From Massilia sp. Mn16-1_5 (GTDB lineage: Bacteria > Pseudomonadota > Gammaproteobacteria > Burkholderiales > Burkholderiaceae_D), in assembly GCF_004798585.1 (NCBI RefSeq), contig NZ_PPXQ01000001.1:186001-250000 (forward strand): 64,000 nt of DNA. Direction: 5' to 3'. Every line of letters begins with the position of its first letter. Position 1 is the first letter of the stretch. Shown piece by piece: positions 7,932 through 17,303 of this stretch. The translations under genes and the position numbers were made by a program. The notes beneath the pieces are model-generated. The model was given only the letters and a program-made list of their open reading frames with translations. It searched no databases and was not told where the DNA came from.

Positions 7932-10142
7932 ATGAGCACCGAAAGCAGCCTTAACGAAACCAACGACATCCAGCTGCGCGCCGACGCCCTCGAGTACCAC
8001 CGCAGCCCGACGCGCGGCAAGATCGAGGTGGTCGCCACCAAGCCGCTGTCCAACCAGCGCGACCTGTCGCTGGCCTATTCGCCCGGGGTTGCCTACGCCT
8101 GCGAGGAGATCGCGGCCGACCCCGCCATGGCCGCCGAGTACACCTCGCGCGCCAACCTGGTGGCGGTGATCTCGAACGGCACCGCCGTCCTTGGCCTCGG
8201 CAACATCGGTCCGCTGGCCTCGAAGCCCGTCATGGAAGGCAAGGGCTGCCTGTTCAAGAAATTTGCCGGCGTCGACGTGTTCGACCTGGAGCTGGCGGAG
8301 AACGACCCGGATAAACTGGTCGAGGCGATCGCCATGCTGGAGCCGACGGTGGGCGGCATCAACCTCGAGGACATCAAGGCGCCTGAGTGTTTCTACATCG
8401 AGAAGCAGCTGCGCGAGCGTATGAACATCCCGGTCTTCCACGACGACCAGCACGGCACCGCGATCATTTCCAGCGCGGCGCTGCTGAACGCGCTGAAGGT
8501 GGTCGGCAAGGACATCGGCGCCATCAAGCTGGTGGCCTCGGGCGCCGGCGCGGCGGCGATCGCCTGCCTCGACATGATGGTGGTGCTCGGCGTGAAGCGC
8601 GAGAACATCTACGTCACCGATTCCCGCGGCGTGATCCACGTCGGGCGCGAAGCCAACATGGAAGCGAACAAGGCGCGCTATGCGCAAGCCACCGATGCGC
8701 GCACGCTGGCCGACATCGTCAAGGATGCCGACGTCTTCCTCGGCTGCTCAACCGCCGGCGTGCTCACCGGCGAGATGGTGAAAACCATGGCCGCGCAGCC
8801 GGTGATCCTGGCGCTGGCCAATCCCGAGCCGGAGATCCGTCCCGAGGTGGCAAAGGCGGCGCGCCCGGACTGCATCATCGCCACCGGCCGCTCGGACTAT
8901 CCGAACCAGGTCAACAACGTCCTGTGCTTCCCCTACATCTTCCGCGGCGCCCTCGATTGCGGCGCGACCCGCATCACTGACGAGATGAAGCTGGCCTGCG
9001 TCAGCGCGATCGCCGAGCTGGCCGAGGTGGAAGCGAGCGAGGTCGTGGCCTCGGCCTACGAAGGGCAGGACCTGAGCTTCGGTCCCGACTACATCATCCC
9101 CAAGCCTTTCGATCCGCGGCTGCTGGCGGCGATCGCGCCGCGCGTGGCCGAAGCCGCCGCACGTTCCGGCGTGGCAGCGCGCCCGATCACCGACATGGCG
9201 GCCTACCGCGAGAAGCTGGCTCAGATGATCTATCACACCGGCTTCTTCATGAAGCCGGTGTTCGCCAAGGCCAAGGCCAACGGCCGCCGCGTGGCCTATG
9301 CCGAAGGCGCCGAGACGCGCGTGCTGCGCGCGGTGCAGACCGTGGTCGACGAGGGCCTCGCCAAACCGGTGCTGATCGGGGAGGGCGCGGCCATCGAGCG
9401 CGCCGTGCGCGAAGCCGGCCTGCGCCTCAAGCAGGGCGTCGACTACGAACTCGTCGAAGCCGAGGGCGACACCACCCTGCAGGGCACGCGCATGCTGAAC
9501 AACGGCGAGGTCGACGCGCTGATCTGCGGCATGCAGGGCGGCTACGACAGCCACCTGCGCCACGTGCAGAGCGAGATCGGTCTCGCGCCCGGGGCCGAGG
9601 TGATGGCGGCCATGAACGCGCTGGTGCTCGACAAGCTGACCCTGTTCATCGCCGATACCTACGTCAACGACCAGCCCAGTAGCCGTGAGCTGGCGGCGAT
9701 CGCGCGCATGGCGGCCGGCGAACTGCGCCAGTTCGGCCTCGAGCCGAAAGTGGCGCTGCTCTCTCACTCCTCGCAGGGTTCGTCGGAACGGCCGTCGGCA
9801 CGCCGCATGCGCGAGGCGCGCGCCCTGCTGGCGCAGGAGGCGCCCGAGCTGGCGGTGATCGGCGAGGTCCACGGCGACGCCGCGCTGTCGGAAGACATCC
9901 GCGAACTGTATGCGATCGACAATGCCTTCGCCGGCAGCGCCAACCTGCTCGTCGCGCCTTCGCTGGATGCGGCCAACATCCTGTTCAATGTGCTCAAGGT
10001 GGCGGCCGGCAAGGGCGTCACCGTCGGCCCGATCCTGCTGGGCGCGGCCAAGCCGGTGCACATCCTGAGCCCGAGCGCGACCGTGCGCCGCATCGTCAAC
10101 ATGACCGCGCTGGCGGCGTCCGGTATCAGGCAGGAAGGCTGA
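7932..10142 (+). CDS. maeB: NADP-dependent malic enzyme
   Basis: Oxidatively decarboxylates malate to pyruvate and CO2, yielding NADPH; it links the C4 pool, including glyoxylate-shunt output from aceA, to pyruvate. The 736-residue product has the MaeB architecture: an N-terminal malic domain ([16 protein letters not shown]; catalytic region FHDDQHGTA), a Rossmann domain ([14 protein letters not shown], about residues 165-410), and a C-terminal phosphotransacetylase-like domain (about 430-736) that binds acetyl-CoA allosterically but is not catalytic in known homologues. Length is normal. The upstream ribosome site is poor (AGCGAAAAAAATT). The gene ends 4 bases from the convergent EAL gene with no terminator in between. 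Confidence 0.96.
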   Translation: MSTESSLNETNDIQLRADALEYHRSPTRGKIEVVATKPLSNQRDLSLAYSPGVAYACEEIAADPAMAAEYTSRANLVAVISNGTAVLGLGNIGPLASKPVMEGKGCLFKKFAGVDVFDLELAENDPDKLVEAIAMLEPTVGGINLEDIKAPECFYIEKQLRERMNIPVFHDDQHGTAIISSAALLNALKVVGKDIGAIKLVASGAGAAAIACLDMMVVLGVKRENIYVTDSRGVIHVGREANMEANKARYAQATDARTLADIVKDADVFLGCSTAGVLTGEMVKTMAAQPVILALANPEPEIRPEVAKAARPDCIIATGRSDYPNQVNNVLCFPYIFRGALDCGATRITDEMKLACVSAIAELAEVEASEVVASAYEGQDLSFGPDYIIPKPFDPRLLAAIAPRVAEAAARSGVAARPITDMAAYREKLAQMIYHTGFFMKPVFAKAKANGRRVAYAEGAETRVLRAVQTVVDEGLAKPVLIGEGAAIERAVREAGLRLKQGVDYELVEAEGDTTLQGTRMLNNGEVDALICGMQGGYDSHLRHVQSEIGLAPGAEVMAAMNALVLDKLTLFIADTYVNDQPSSRELAAIARMAAGELRQFGLEPKVALLSHSSQGSSERPSARRMREARALLAQEAPELAVIGEVHGDAALSEDIRELYAIDNAFAGSANLLVAPSLDAANILFNVLKVAAGKGVTVGPILLGAAKPVHILSPSATVRRIVNMTALAASGIRQEG

Positions 10143-10146
10143 ACGT

Positions 10147-11742
10147 CTAGGCGTCGGCCCCGGCGCGCGCCTGCCGCACCAGGGCGGCGTGCTCGCGGTC
10201 CTTGAAGCGCTGCACCAGTTCGGCGAAGGACATGGGCCGCCCGAACAGGAAGCCCTGCGCGTACTCGACCCCGCGTTCGCGCAGGAAAGCGGACTGCGCT
10301 TCGCTTTCGATGCCCTCGGCGATCATGCGCAGGCCCATCGAGCGCGCCATCGCGATGATGTGGCCGACCACGAGGCTGATCGGGGCGCCGGTGCCGATCG
10401 CCTCGATGAAGGAGCGGTCGATCTTGAGGAAGTCGAGGTCGAGCGACTCGAGGTAGGACAGGCTCGAGTAGCCGGTGCCGAAGTCGTCGATCGCGACTTC
10501 GATGCCGCGCTCGCGCAAGCTGCCGATCACCTCGCGCGCGGAGCTCAGGTTGAGGAAGCCGCGCTCGGTGATCTCGACGATCAGGTTTGCGGGCTGGGCG
10601 CCGCACTCCTTCAGCATGGCGCACAGGCGCTCGACGATCGCGCATGAATGCAGGTCGTCGGCCGACAGGTTGAGGGCGATGTGGAAGTCCGGGTGCACCG
10701 CCAGGAAATGGCCGGCCTCGTGGGCAACCAGGCGCAGCACCCGTTCCGTGATCCTGGTGATCAGCTTCGCTTCTTCGGCCACCGGGATGAAGAGGTCGGG
10801 TCCGACCAGGGTGCCGTCGGCGCGGCGCCAGCGCAGCAGGGCTTCGGCGCCGACCCATTCGCCGGTCTGCAGCCTGACGATGGGCTGGAAGCACAGGAAG
10901 AATTCGTCGCGGCGCAACGCGCTCCGGAGGGCTGCTTCCATCGACAGCTGGCGCCGCGCCAGCAGCAGGATCGCCAGCGCCATCACCAGGCCGGCTACCA
11001 GGGCGGCCGGCACCAGGCGCTTCGCGATGGCGGCGGCGCGCCGGTCCAGCTCCGCCAGCGGGACGGCGGCGACGGCGACGAATTGCGTCTTGTGCGAACG
11101 GAGCACCGACACGACGAAGTGCCCATCGCTGAAACGCGCCTCGAAACCCTTGTCAAGCCGTTGCAGCCAGGCCGGGTTGACCGGCCCGCGGGCGATCGGT
11201 TGGCCCAGGCCGCCGACGTGCAGCGCACCCAGCGCGACGCCGGGCACGTCGGTCCAGACGTCGATCGGCAGGTCGCGGTGGATCAGGGCGACCTGGTCGT
11301 CGCGTCCCACCGCCATCAAGGGTAGCTGGCCCGGCCGGCTGAGGGGAATGTCTTGGTAGATGGTGACGCCGGCCGCGGTGCGAAAGCCAGGCGGGCCCAA
11401 GGCCAGTGGCGCGCCGCCCATCGACGAGCAGACGACGCTGCCGTCGCGCACGTAGCCGACGGCCTGCAGGTAGCTCGAACCGAGATCGATCTGGCGCATC
11501 AGGTCCAATGATTCGGCGGAGCACGGGGCGAAGCCGGACTGCTTGAGCTGGCGGAAGGCGGCGTCGATCTGCTGCGCGGTGCCGTCGGTACGGCGCAGCA
11601 CATCCGCCGCGTAGCGCCGCACCTGCTCGGATTCGGCCGTGTAGGCCTGGCGCCGCGCTTCCTGCAGCGCGAGCCAGGGCGGCAGCGCCACCACTGCCAG
11701 CGCCGCCAGTATCGTCAAGGCCATCCCGATGCGTGCGCGCAT
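10147..11742 (-). CDS. CSS-domain EAL phosphodiesterase (c-di-GMP)
   Basis: A 531-residue inner-membrane protein: an N-terminal transmembrane helix (about 6-24), a periplasmic CSS-type sensor domain (Cys in PCSAES and the VVCSS motif), a second membrane helix (about 245-265) and a cytoplasmic EAL domain (about 275-515). The EAL domain keeps the catalytic set: EALLRW, LNLSADDL, EITERG, IDDFGTGYSSL, LKIDRSF and IAEGIES, so c-di-GMP hydrolysis is expected. In known CSS-EAL enzymes the periplasmic cysteines respond to redox or thiol state. The start at 11742 is preceded by GGGGAGA. It is convergent with maeB and divergent from a LysR gene. Confidence 0.92.
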   Translation of the reverse strand: MRARIGMALTILAALAVVALPPWLALQEARRQAYTAESEQVRRYAADVLRRTDGTAQQIDAAFRQLKQSGFAPCSAESLDLMRQIDLGSSYLQAVGYVRDGSVVCSSMGGAPLALGPPGFRTAAGVTIYQDIPLSRPGQLPLMAVGRDDQVALIHRDLPIDVWTDVPGVALGALHVGGLGQPIARGPVNPAWLQRLDKGFEARFSDGHFVVSVLRSHKTQFVAVAAVPLAELDRRAAAIAKRLVPAALVAGLVMALAILLLARRQLSMEAALRSALRRDEFFLCFQPIVRLQTGEWVGAEALLRWRRADGTLVGPDLFIPVAEEAKLITRITERVLRLVAHEAGHFLAVHPDFHIALNLSADDLHSCAIVERLCAMLKECGAQPANLIVEITERGFLNLSSAREVIGSLRERGIEVAIDDFGTGYSSLSYLESLDLDFLKIDRSFIEAIGTGAPISLVVGHIIAMARSMGLRMIAEGIESEAQSAFLRERGVEYAQGFLFGRPMSFAELVQRFKDREHAALVRQARAGADA

Positions 11743-11855
11743 GCTCTCCCCCTGGACTGAGTGGCGCAGCGGCTCGCCACTGCCCGGTCCATGTGGGCGA
11801 AGCCGATTCCGCAGTATAGCCCTCCGTATGCGCACCGCATGCCTGTCTTTACATC

Positions 11856-11877
11856 TTTTTGTCTGTGGATACAAAAA
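11856..11877. promoter_or_regulatory. Inverted repeat upstream of LysR gene
   Basis: Perfect 7-bp arms TTTTTGT and ACAAAAA separated by 8 bases, 38 bases before the LysR start codon and in the divergent interval with the EAL gene. This is a plausible autoregulatory LysR site. Confidence 0.5.
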
Positions 11878-11914
11878 GCGTAGAATCGCCTTCATTGTTC
11901 CTCACACCACAACA

Positions 11915-12814
11915 ATGGATCGCTTCCTTGAAATGCAGGTGTTCAGCAACGTCGTCGATGCCGGCAGTTTCACGGGCGCCGCCGAGGTGCTCGGCATGTC
12001 GAAGGCGGCCGTCTCGCGCCACGTGGCCGAGCTCGAGGAGCGGCTCGGGGTACGCCTGCTGCACCGGACCACGCGCAAGCTGTCGCCGACCACGGAAGGC
12101 GAGATTTTTCACGCGCGCTGCCGCGAACTGCTGGCCAACCTGCTGGAAGCCGAGGCCGAGATCACCGCGCGCAGCGGCGAAGCGGCCGGGCTGCTGAAAC
12201 TGAACGTGCCGGTCAGCTTCGGCCTGATGCATCTCGCAGGACTGTGGCCGGCCTTCCTGGCGCGCCATCCGAAGCTCCTGCTCGACATCACCTTGTCCGA
12301 CCGCGTGGTCGACCTGGTCGAGGAGGGCTTCGATTGCGCCGTGCGCATCGGCCAGCTGCCCGCGTCCACCCTGATCAGCCGCCGGCTTGCCTCCACGCGC
12401 CTGGTGCTGTGCGCTTCGCCGGGCTACCTGAAGCGGCGCGGGGAGCCAGTGCAACCGTCCGACCTGCCGGCCCACGACGTGATCTCATACAGCCTGTTTT
12501 CAAGCGGCGAGAACTGGAGCTTCACCGGGCCGGGAGGCGAAGAGCAGTCCGTCAAGGTGCAACCACGGGTCCGCACGAACAGCGGCGACACCTGCCGCGC
12601 CGCCGCCTTGCAGGACCAGGGCCTGATCCTGCAGCCGAGCTTTATCGTCGGCCCCGACCTGGCGGCGGGCACGCTGGTCGAGACCATGGCGGGCTACCGC
12701 TCGCGCGAACTGGGGATCTATGTGGTCTACCCCTCGCGGCGCTTCGTCGCGCCGAAGCTGCGCCTGCTGGTGGATTTCATGGTGGAGGCCTTCGCCAAGC
12801 CGGCCTGGGATTGA
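11915..12814 (+). CDS. LysR-family transcriptional regulator
   Basis: A 299-residue regulator with an N-terminal winged helix-turn-helix (GSFTGAAEVLGMSKAAVSRH, about residues 17-36) and a LysR substrate-binding domain (about 90-295) of the CrgA-like subgroup. Homology starts at 11915; the long in-frame upstream extension crosses the EAL promoter. It is transcribed in the same direction as, and 100 bp upstream of, the extradiol dioxygenase-DoxX-aldehyde dehydrogenase group, its probable target. The effector is unknown. Confidence 0.93.
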   Translation: MDRFLEMQVFSNVVDAGSFTGAAEVLGMSKAAVSRHVAELEERLGVRLLHRTTRKLSPTTEGEIFHARCRELLANLLEAEAEITARSGEAAGLLKLNVPVSFGLMHLAGLWPAFLARHPKLLLDITLSDRVVDLVEEGFDCAVRIGQLPASTLISRRLASTRLVLCASPGYLKRRGEPVQPSDLPAHDVISYSLFSSGENWSFTGPGGEEQSVKVQPRVRTNSGDTCRAAALQDQGLILQPSFIVGPDLAAGTLVETMAGYRSRELGIYVVYPSRRFVAPKLRLLVDFMVEAFAKPAWD

Positions 12815-12914
12815 TTGTTGCTCGTAGTGAGACAGTGTTGTCCAAAACGATGTATTTATCTCGCATGCCGATCCAATTAAGATGGATGCCATGCTACTGA
12901 AAGAGGTAAGGACC

Positions 12915-13700
12915 ATGACCACGCTTCCCGCCATCTTCGTCTCCCACGGCTCGCCCATGCTGGCCCTGCAGGACAGTCCTGCGCGCCGCTTCCTGGAAAG
13001 CCTCGGCCGGACACTGCCGCGCCCGAAAGCCATCCTCGTCGTTTCCGCCCACTGGGAGACGCTGCACGGTCCCGCCGTCAGCCTCGCGACGCAACCCGAC
13101 ACCATCCACGACTTCGGCGGCTTCCCGCGCGCCCTGTTCGAGATGCAGTATCCGGCGCCCGGCGCGCCCGAGGCCGCCGAACGCGCCGCCAGGCTGCTCG
13201 AAGCGGCCGGCATCGTGGTCGGCCGCAGCAGCACGCGCGGCCTCGACCACGGCGCCTGGGTGCCGCTGCGCCTGATGTATCCCGAGGCGGACATCCCCGT
13301 CGCTCAGGTCTCGATCGTGCGCGGCGCCGGCCCGGCCGAGCACGAAAAGATGGGACGCGCGCTGGCGGAACTGCGCAAGGAAGGGGTGCTGGTGTTCGCA
13401 TCGGGCTCGCTGACCCACAACCTGTACGAATTCCGCGGCCAGGCGGTCGATGCGCCGGCCCCGGCCTGGGTCAGCGACTTCGCCGCCTGGATGAAGGACC
13501 GCATCGAGGCCGACGACCGCGCCGCCTTGCTCGACTACCGCAAGGCCGCCCCGTTCGCGGCCGAGAACCATCCGACCGACGAACACCTGTTGCCCCTGTT
13601 CGTCGCGCTGGGCGCCGGCGGCGAGGGCGCGCATGCGACCCGGCTGCATGCGAGTTTCGAACACGGCGTGCTGGCGATGGACGCCTACGCCTTCAACTGA
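12915..13700 (+). CDS. Extradiol ring-cleavage dioxygenase, LigB/DODA class III (YgiD-like)
   Basis: A 261-residue class III extradiol dioxygenase of the DODA/YgiD type. Metal-ligand His positions are visible in SHGSPM near the start and in VSAHWET; HDFGGFP and LDHGAWVPL hold further conserved histidines, and SGSLTHN is the C-terminal His motif. YgiD-type enzymes cleave DOPA in vitro, but their cellular substrate is usually unknown. The start at 12915 follows AGAGGTAAGG; an in-frame ATG at 12882 is less likely. DoxX follows 34 bp later, so the two genes are probably cotranscribed. Confidence 0.9.
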   Translation: MTTLPAIFVSHGSPMLALQDSPARRFLESLGRTLPRPKAILVVSAHWETLHGPAVSLATQPDTIHDFGGFPRALFEMQYPAPGAPEAAERAARLLEAAGIVVGRSSTRGLDHGAWVPLRLMYPEADIPVAQVSIVRGAGPAEHEKMGRALAELRKEGVLVFASGSLTHNLYEFRGQAVDAPAPAWVSDFAAWMKDRIEADDRAALLDYRKAAPFAAENHPTDEHLLPLFVALGAGGEGAHATRLHASFEHGVLAMDAYAFN

Positions 13701-13734
13701 TCCACAACGACGTACTTAACCAAGAGGATTCATC

Positions 13735-14163
13735 ATGCAAACCACGACCGCCCAAACCCTCGCCACCCACGACGACAGCGGCAAGCTGCTGCTGCGCGCC
13801 GTCCTCGCGATCCTGATCCTGTTCCACGGCGTCTCCAAGCTGATGGGCGGTATCGGTCCCATCGTCGGCATGGTGGAAAAGGCCGGCCTGCCGTCGATCT
13901 TCGCCTACGGCGTCTACGTCGGCGAAGTGATCGCGCCGCTCCTGATCCTGGTCGGCGTGTTCACCCGTCCGGCGGCGCTCATCGTGGCCATCAACATGGT
14001 CGTGGCGCTGCTGCTGGCCCACACCAGCCAGTTCTTCACCATGGGCCAGACCGGCGGCTGGGCGCTCGAACTGCAGGGCATGTACCTGGCCGGCGCGCTG
14101 GCGGTGGCGCTGCTGGGGGCGGGCCGCTACAGCCTGGGCGGCATCCACGGCCGGTATAACTGA
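13735..14163 (+). CDS. DoxX family membrane protein
   Basis: A 142-residue inner-membrane protein with four hydrophobic helices and the DoxX pattern ([19 protein letters not shown] near the first helix, [20 protein letters not shown] in the middle). DoxX proteins are quinone-linked or thiol-stress-related membrane components of variable function. The short distance to the dioxygenase gene (34 bp) and the AGAGGA ribosome site indicate one operon. Confidence 0.9.
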   Translation: MQTTTAQTLATHDDSGKLLLRAVLAILILFHGVSKLMGGIGPIVGMVEKAGLPSIFAYGVYVGEVIAPLLILVGVFTRPAALIVAINMVVALLLAHTSQFFTMGQTGGWALELQGMYLAGALAVALLGAGRYSLGGIHGRYN

Positions 14164-14227
14164 GGAAGCACCTGCACGGCGGGCGCGCAGGGAGTATGAT
14201 CATGTTCTCAACCAAACACAGGACCTG

Positions 14228-15679
14228 ATGAACATGACGACGTCCAGCTATCCCGATACCCGCCTGCTGATCGCCAACGAATGGCAGGAAGCCAGCGGCG
14301 GCAAGACCATCCCCGTCGTGAACCCGGCGACGGGCCAGCAGATCGGCACCGTGGCCCACGCCTCGGTCGCCGACCTGGACCGCGCGCTCGCCGCCGCCCA
14401 GCAGGGCTTCGAGACCTGGCGCGCCGTGCCCGCCTTCGAGCGCGCCGCCATCATGCGCCGCGCCGCGCAGCTGCTGCGCGAACGCGCCGGCGACATCGCG
14501 CGCCTGCTGACGCAAGAGCAGGGCAAGCCGCTGGTCGAAGCCAAGGGTGAAACGCTCGCCGGCGCCGACATCATCGACTGGTTCGCCGCCGAAGGCATGC
14601 GCGTGTACGGCCGCATCGTCCCTTCGCGCAATCCCGCTGCCCAGCAGCTGGTGCTGAAGGAGCCCGTCGGCCCGGTCGCGGCCTTCACGCCCTGGAACTT
14701 CCCGATCAACCAGATCGTCCGTAAACTCGGCGCGGCGCTCGGCACCGGCTGCTCCTTCCTGTGCAAGGCGCCCGAAGAGACCCCGGCCTCGCCGGCGGCG
14801 CTGCTGCAGTGCTTCGTCGACGCCGGCATTCCGCCGGGCGTGGTCGGCCTGGTGTTCGGCGATCCGGCCGAGATCTCGAGCTACCTGATCCCGCACCCGG
14901 TCATCCGCAAGGTCACCTTCACCGGCTCGACTCCGGTCGGCAAGCAGCTGGCCGCCCTGGCCGGCGCCCACATGAAGCGCGTGACGATGGAGCTGGGCGG
15001 CCACGCGCCGGTGATCGTCGCGGAGGATGCCGACGTGGCGCTGGCCGTGAAAGCGGCCGGCGGCGCCAAGTTCCGCAATGCCGGCCAGGTCTGCATCTCG
15101 CCGACCCGCTTCCTGGTGCACAACGCGGTCAAGGAAGAATTCACCCGCGCCTTCGTCGCCCACGCCGAGCGCATCAAGCTGGGCAACGGCCTGGAAGAGG
15201 GCACCACCCTCGGTCCGCTGGCCAATGCGCGCCGTCTCACCGCCATGGCCAAGGTCGTCGAAGACGCGCAGGCCAAGGGCGCCAAACTCGCCTTCGGCGG
15301 TGCGCGCGTCGGCGACGCCGGCAACTTCTTCGCGCCGACCATCCTGGCCGACGTGCCGCTGGAAGCGAGCGTGTTCAACGACGAGCCTTTCGGTCCGGTC
15401 GCCGCGATCCGCGGTTTCGACAGCCTCGACGACGCGATCAATGAAGCGAACCGCCTGCCGTACGGCCTGGCCGGCTATGCCTTCACGCGCTCGATCAGGA
15501 ACGCGCACCAGCTGATGAACCGCGTCGAAGTCGGCATGCTGTGGATTAACCAGCCGGCCACCCCGAGCGCCGAGCTGCCCTTCGGCGGCATCAAGGATTC
15601 GGGCTACGGCACCGAAGGCGGTCCGGAGGCGATGGAGGCCTACCTGAACACCAAGGCGGTGTCGATGGTCGGCGTGTAA
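14228..15679 (+). CDS. gabD: NAD(P)-dependent succinate-semialdehyde dehydrogenase-type aldehyde dehydrogenase
   Basis: A 483-residue aldehyde dehydrogenase, full length. It shows the cofactor loop [11 protein letters not shown], the general base in MELGGHAP and the catalytic Cys in [12 protein letters not shown]. Overall pattern ([25 protein letters not shown]) places it in the succinate-semialdehyde/alpha-ketoglutarate-semialdehyde group, though aldehyde specificity is not certain. Succinate-semialdehyde dehydrogenase feeds 4-aminobutyrate or 4-hydroxybutyrate carbon into the TCA cycle. It lies 65 bp after doxX and ends at a strong terminator, so it may be the last gene of the dioxygenase operon. 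Confidence 0.85.
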   Translation: MNMTTSSYPDTRLLIANEWQEASGGKTIPVVNPATGQQIGTVAHASVADLDRALAAAQQGFETWRAVPAFERAAIMRRAAQLLRERAGDIARLLTQEQGKPLVEAKGETLAGADIIDWFAAEGMRVYGRIVPSRNPAAQQLVLKEPVGPVAAFTPWNFPINQIVRKLGAALGTGCSFLCKAPEETPASPAALLQCFVDAGIPPGVVGLVFGDPAEISSYLIPHPVIRKVTFTGSTPVGKQLAALAGAHMKRVTMELGGHAPVIVAEDADVALAVKAAGGAKFRNAGQVCISPTRFLVHNAVKEEFTRAFVAHAERIKLGNGLEEGTTLGPLANARRLTAMAKVVEDAQAKGAKLAFGGARVGDAGNFFAPTILADVPLEASVFNDEPFGPVAAIRGFDSLDDAINEANRLPYGLAGYAFTRSIRNAHQLMNRVEVGMLWINQPATPSAELPFGGIKDSGYGTEGGPEAMEAYLNTKAVSMVGV

Positions 15680-15699
15680 GCCGTCCCGCTTCGGCAGTA

Positions 15700-15735
15700 A
15701 AAAAAGGCCGCCGGCTGACCCCGGCGGCCTTTTTG
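15700..15735. terminator. Terminator after the semialdehyde dehydrogenase gene
   Basis: 9-bp perfect stem GGCCGCCGG/CCGGCGGCC with a 6-base loop, flanked by an A run on the left and a T run on the right. It can therefore act in both directions and separates the operon from the diguanylate cyclase gene. Confidence 0.9.
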
Positions 15736-15764
15736 CATTCGTGCAATAACGGTACACTGTCGGG

Positions 15765-16718
15765 ATGATCTCGACCGACTCCTCTCTCGACCTCGCCGCC
15801 GGCGCCCTGAACCTGCTCGACTGCGGCGTCGTCGTCCTCGACGACGAACACCACATCGTCTTGTGGAACCGCTGGATGACGACGCGCTCGGGCCGTTCTT
15901 CGGCGCGCGTGTGCGGGCAGTCGCTGTTCACGGTCTTTCCCGAGCTGCGCGGCTCGCGCGTGGAGGCGGCGGTGCTGGCGGCGCTGGTTGACGGCAATGC
16001 GAAAACCGTCGCGCAAGGCCTGGAACGCTCGCCGTTCCCGCTGCGCGAGGCCGGCAACTTCGACGGCGCCCGCATCGAGCAGGCGGTGACCGTTTCGCCG
16101 CTGCGCGAAGGAGGCGCGACGCTGTGCATGATCGAGATCCGCGACGTCAGCGGCACCATCGACCGCGAGCGCCAGTTGCTCGAACACGCCGAATCGCTGC
16201 GCGCTCGTTCTTACGTGGACGGCCTGACCGGCATCCACAACCGCCGCTACTTCGACATGACCCTCGACCGCGAACTGCGCCGCGCCCAGCGCAATGGCGG
16301 CCCGCTGTCGCTGCTGCTGATGGATATCGATTCCTTCAAGGCCTACAACGACCACTTCGGCCACCAGCAGGGCGACACCTGCCTGATCACGGTGGCGCAG
16401 GCCCTGGCCGGCATGCTGAAACGCCCGGCCGACGTCGCCGCGCGCTACGGCGGAGAAGAGTTCGCCGCGATCCTGCCGGATACGACGGCGGAGCAGGCGG
16501 CCGGCGTGGCCGAGACGATTCGTCTCGATGTCGCCAAGCGCCGGCTGGCGCATGCGCCGGCGGCGGTCAAGGATCACGTCACGCTCAGCATCGGCGTAGC
16601 CAGCTTCAGCAAGGATGGCTTACACGAGCCGGCGCTGCTGATCGAGGCGGCGGACAAGGCGCTGTATGCAGCCAAGCGTGGCGGGCGTGATCGCGTCGTG
16701 GTGGACGGCGCAGGCTGA
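15765..16718 (+). CDS. PAS-GGDEF diguanylate cyclase
   Basis: Makes c-di-GMP from two GTP. The 317-residue soluble protein has an N-terminal PAS-like sensor (about 10-125; GVVVLDDEHHIVLWN), a short coiled linker (DRERQLLEHAESL) and a GGDEF domain (about 145-315) with an intact active site, RYGGEEF. An inhibitory I-site RxxD (RPAD) sits five residues before it, so product feedback is expected. There is no transmembrane segment, and the PAS ligand is unknown. With the CSS-EAL protein, opposite c-di-GMP activities lie within about 6 kb. Confidence 0.94.
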   Translation: MISTDSSLDLAAGALNLLDCGVVVLDDEHHIVLWNRWMTTRSGRSSARVCGQSLFTVFPELRGSRVEAAVLAALVDGNAKTVAQGLERSPFPLREAGNFDGARIEQAVTVSPLREGGATLCMIEIRDVSGTIDRERQLLEHAESLRARSYVDGLTGIHNRRYFDMTLDRELRRAQRNGGPLSLLLMDIDSFKAYNDHFGHQQGDTCLITVAQALAGMLKRPADVAARYGGEEFAAILPDTTAEQAAGVAETIRLDVAKRRLAHAPAAVKDHVTLSIGVASFSKDGLHEPALLIEAADKALYAAKRGGRDRVVVDGAG

Positions 16719-16737
16719 GACGGTCGTAGCGGAACGC

Positions 16738-17124
16738 TCAGCAGAACCCGTGGCGGCCGAGCGCCGTCTGCAGCTTGTGCTTGAAATCCGCATAATCGAG
16801 CGATTTATGGACGTATTCGACCGCACCCAGTGCGTCTGCGCGCATGCGGTCGGACAGCAGGTCGGAATTCGACAGGACGATGACGGGCGTCTTCGCCAGG
16901 GTCGGCTGCAGGCGGATCTCGCTGAGGACTTCGAAGCCGTCGACTTTCGGCATCTTGAGGTCGAGGACGACGACGTCGAATTCCCTGGACCGCAATTGCG
17001 TCAGGCCTTCGAAGCCGTCGCCGGCGGAGACGATGTCGTGTTCGATGCTGCAGTCTTTGAGGGCCTGGCGGGTCAGGGCGAGGTCGAGTACCTGGTCGTC
17101 GACGAGAAGAACTTTTTTGCGCAT
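16738..17124 (-). CDS. Single-domain response regulator (CheY-like receiver)
   Basis: A 128-residue stand-alone receiver domain: acidic pair in LLVDDQ, phospho-acceptor Asp in VVVLDLKMPKVDGFEV, Ser in VLSNSD and the conserved Lys in VHKSL. It has no output domain, so it works by protein-protein contact. It is convergent with the diguanylate cyclase gene and 20 bp from it, and no histidine kinase is adjacent. Confidence 0.93.
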   Translation of the reverse strand: MRKKVLLVDDQVLDLALTRQALKDCSIEHDIVSAGDGFEGLTQLRSREFDVVVLDLKMPKVDGFEVLSEIRLQPTLAKTPVIVLSNSDLLSDRMRADALGAVEYVHKSLDYADFKHKLQTALGRHGFC

Positions 17125-17223
17125 TCCAAAATTTTAAAAGGTCTGTGGGCGGACGGGAAGCGTGTGCGCGTTTGTGACGCGCGATGTCGTTTTTGGCCGA
17201 CAGGGGGCGGATGGCGTCGGCGT

Positions 17224-17251
17224 AAAAAAAGCGTGGCCATCGAGGCCACGC
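17224..17251 (-). terminator. Terminator for the binding-protein gene
   Basis: 8-bp perfect stem GCGTGGCC/GGCCACGC with a 5-base loop; seven A residues on the plus strand form the T tract for minus-strand transcription. It lies about 53 bp after the stop of the ABC binding-protein gene. Confidence 0.85.
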
Positions 17252-17303
17252 TTTCTTCCCGGGCAGTGCCCGGGCTACGTTTCGATCACCGCACGTAGTC
17301 GAT

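Noticed and set aside
15700-15735. Palindrome considered as an operator for the diguanylate cyclase gene
   Set aside because: A 9-bp GC stem with flanking A and T runs is a typical bidirectional terminator.
14036-16159. Long open frame (about 707 codons) on the minus strand
   Set aside because: It runs antisense through the aldehyde dehydrogenase and diguanylate cyclase genes; composition is Arg/Gly/His-rich with no domain, a GC-rich shadow.
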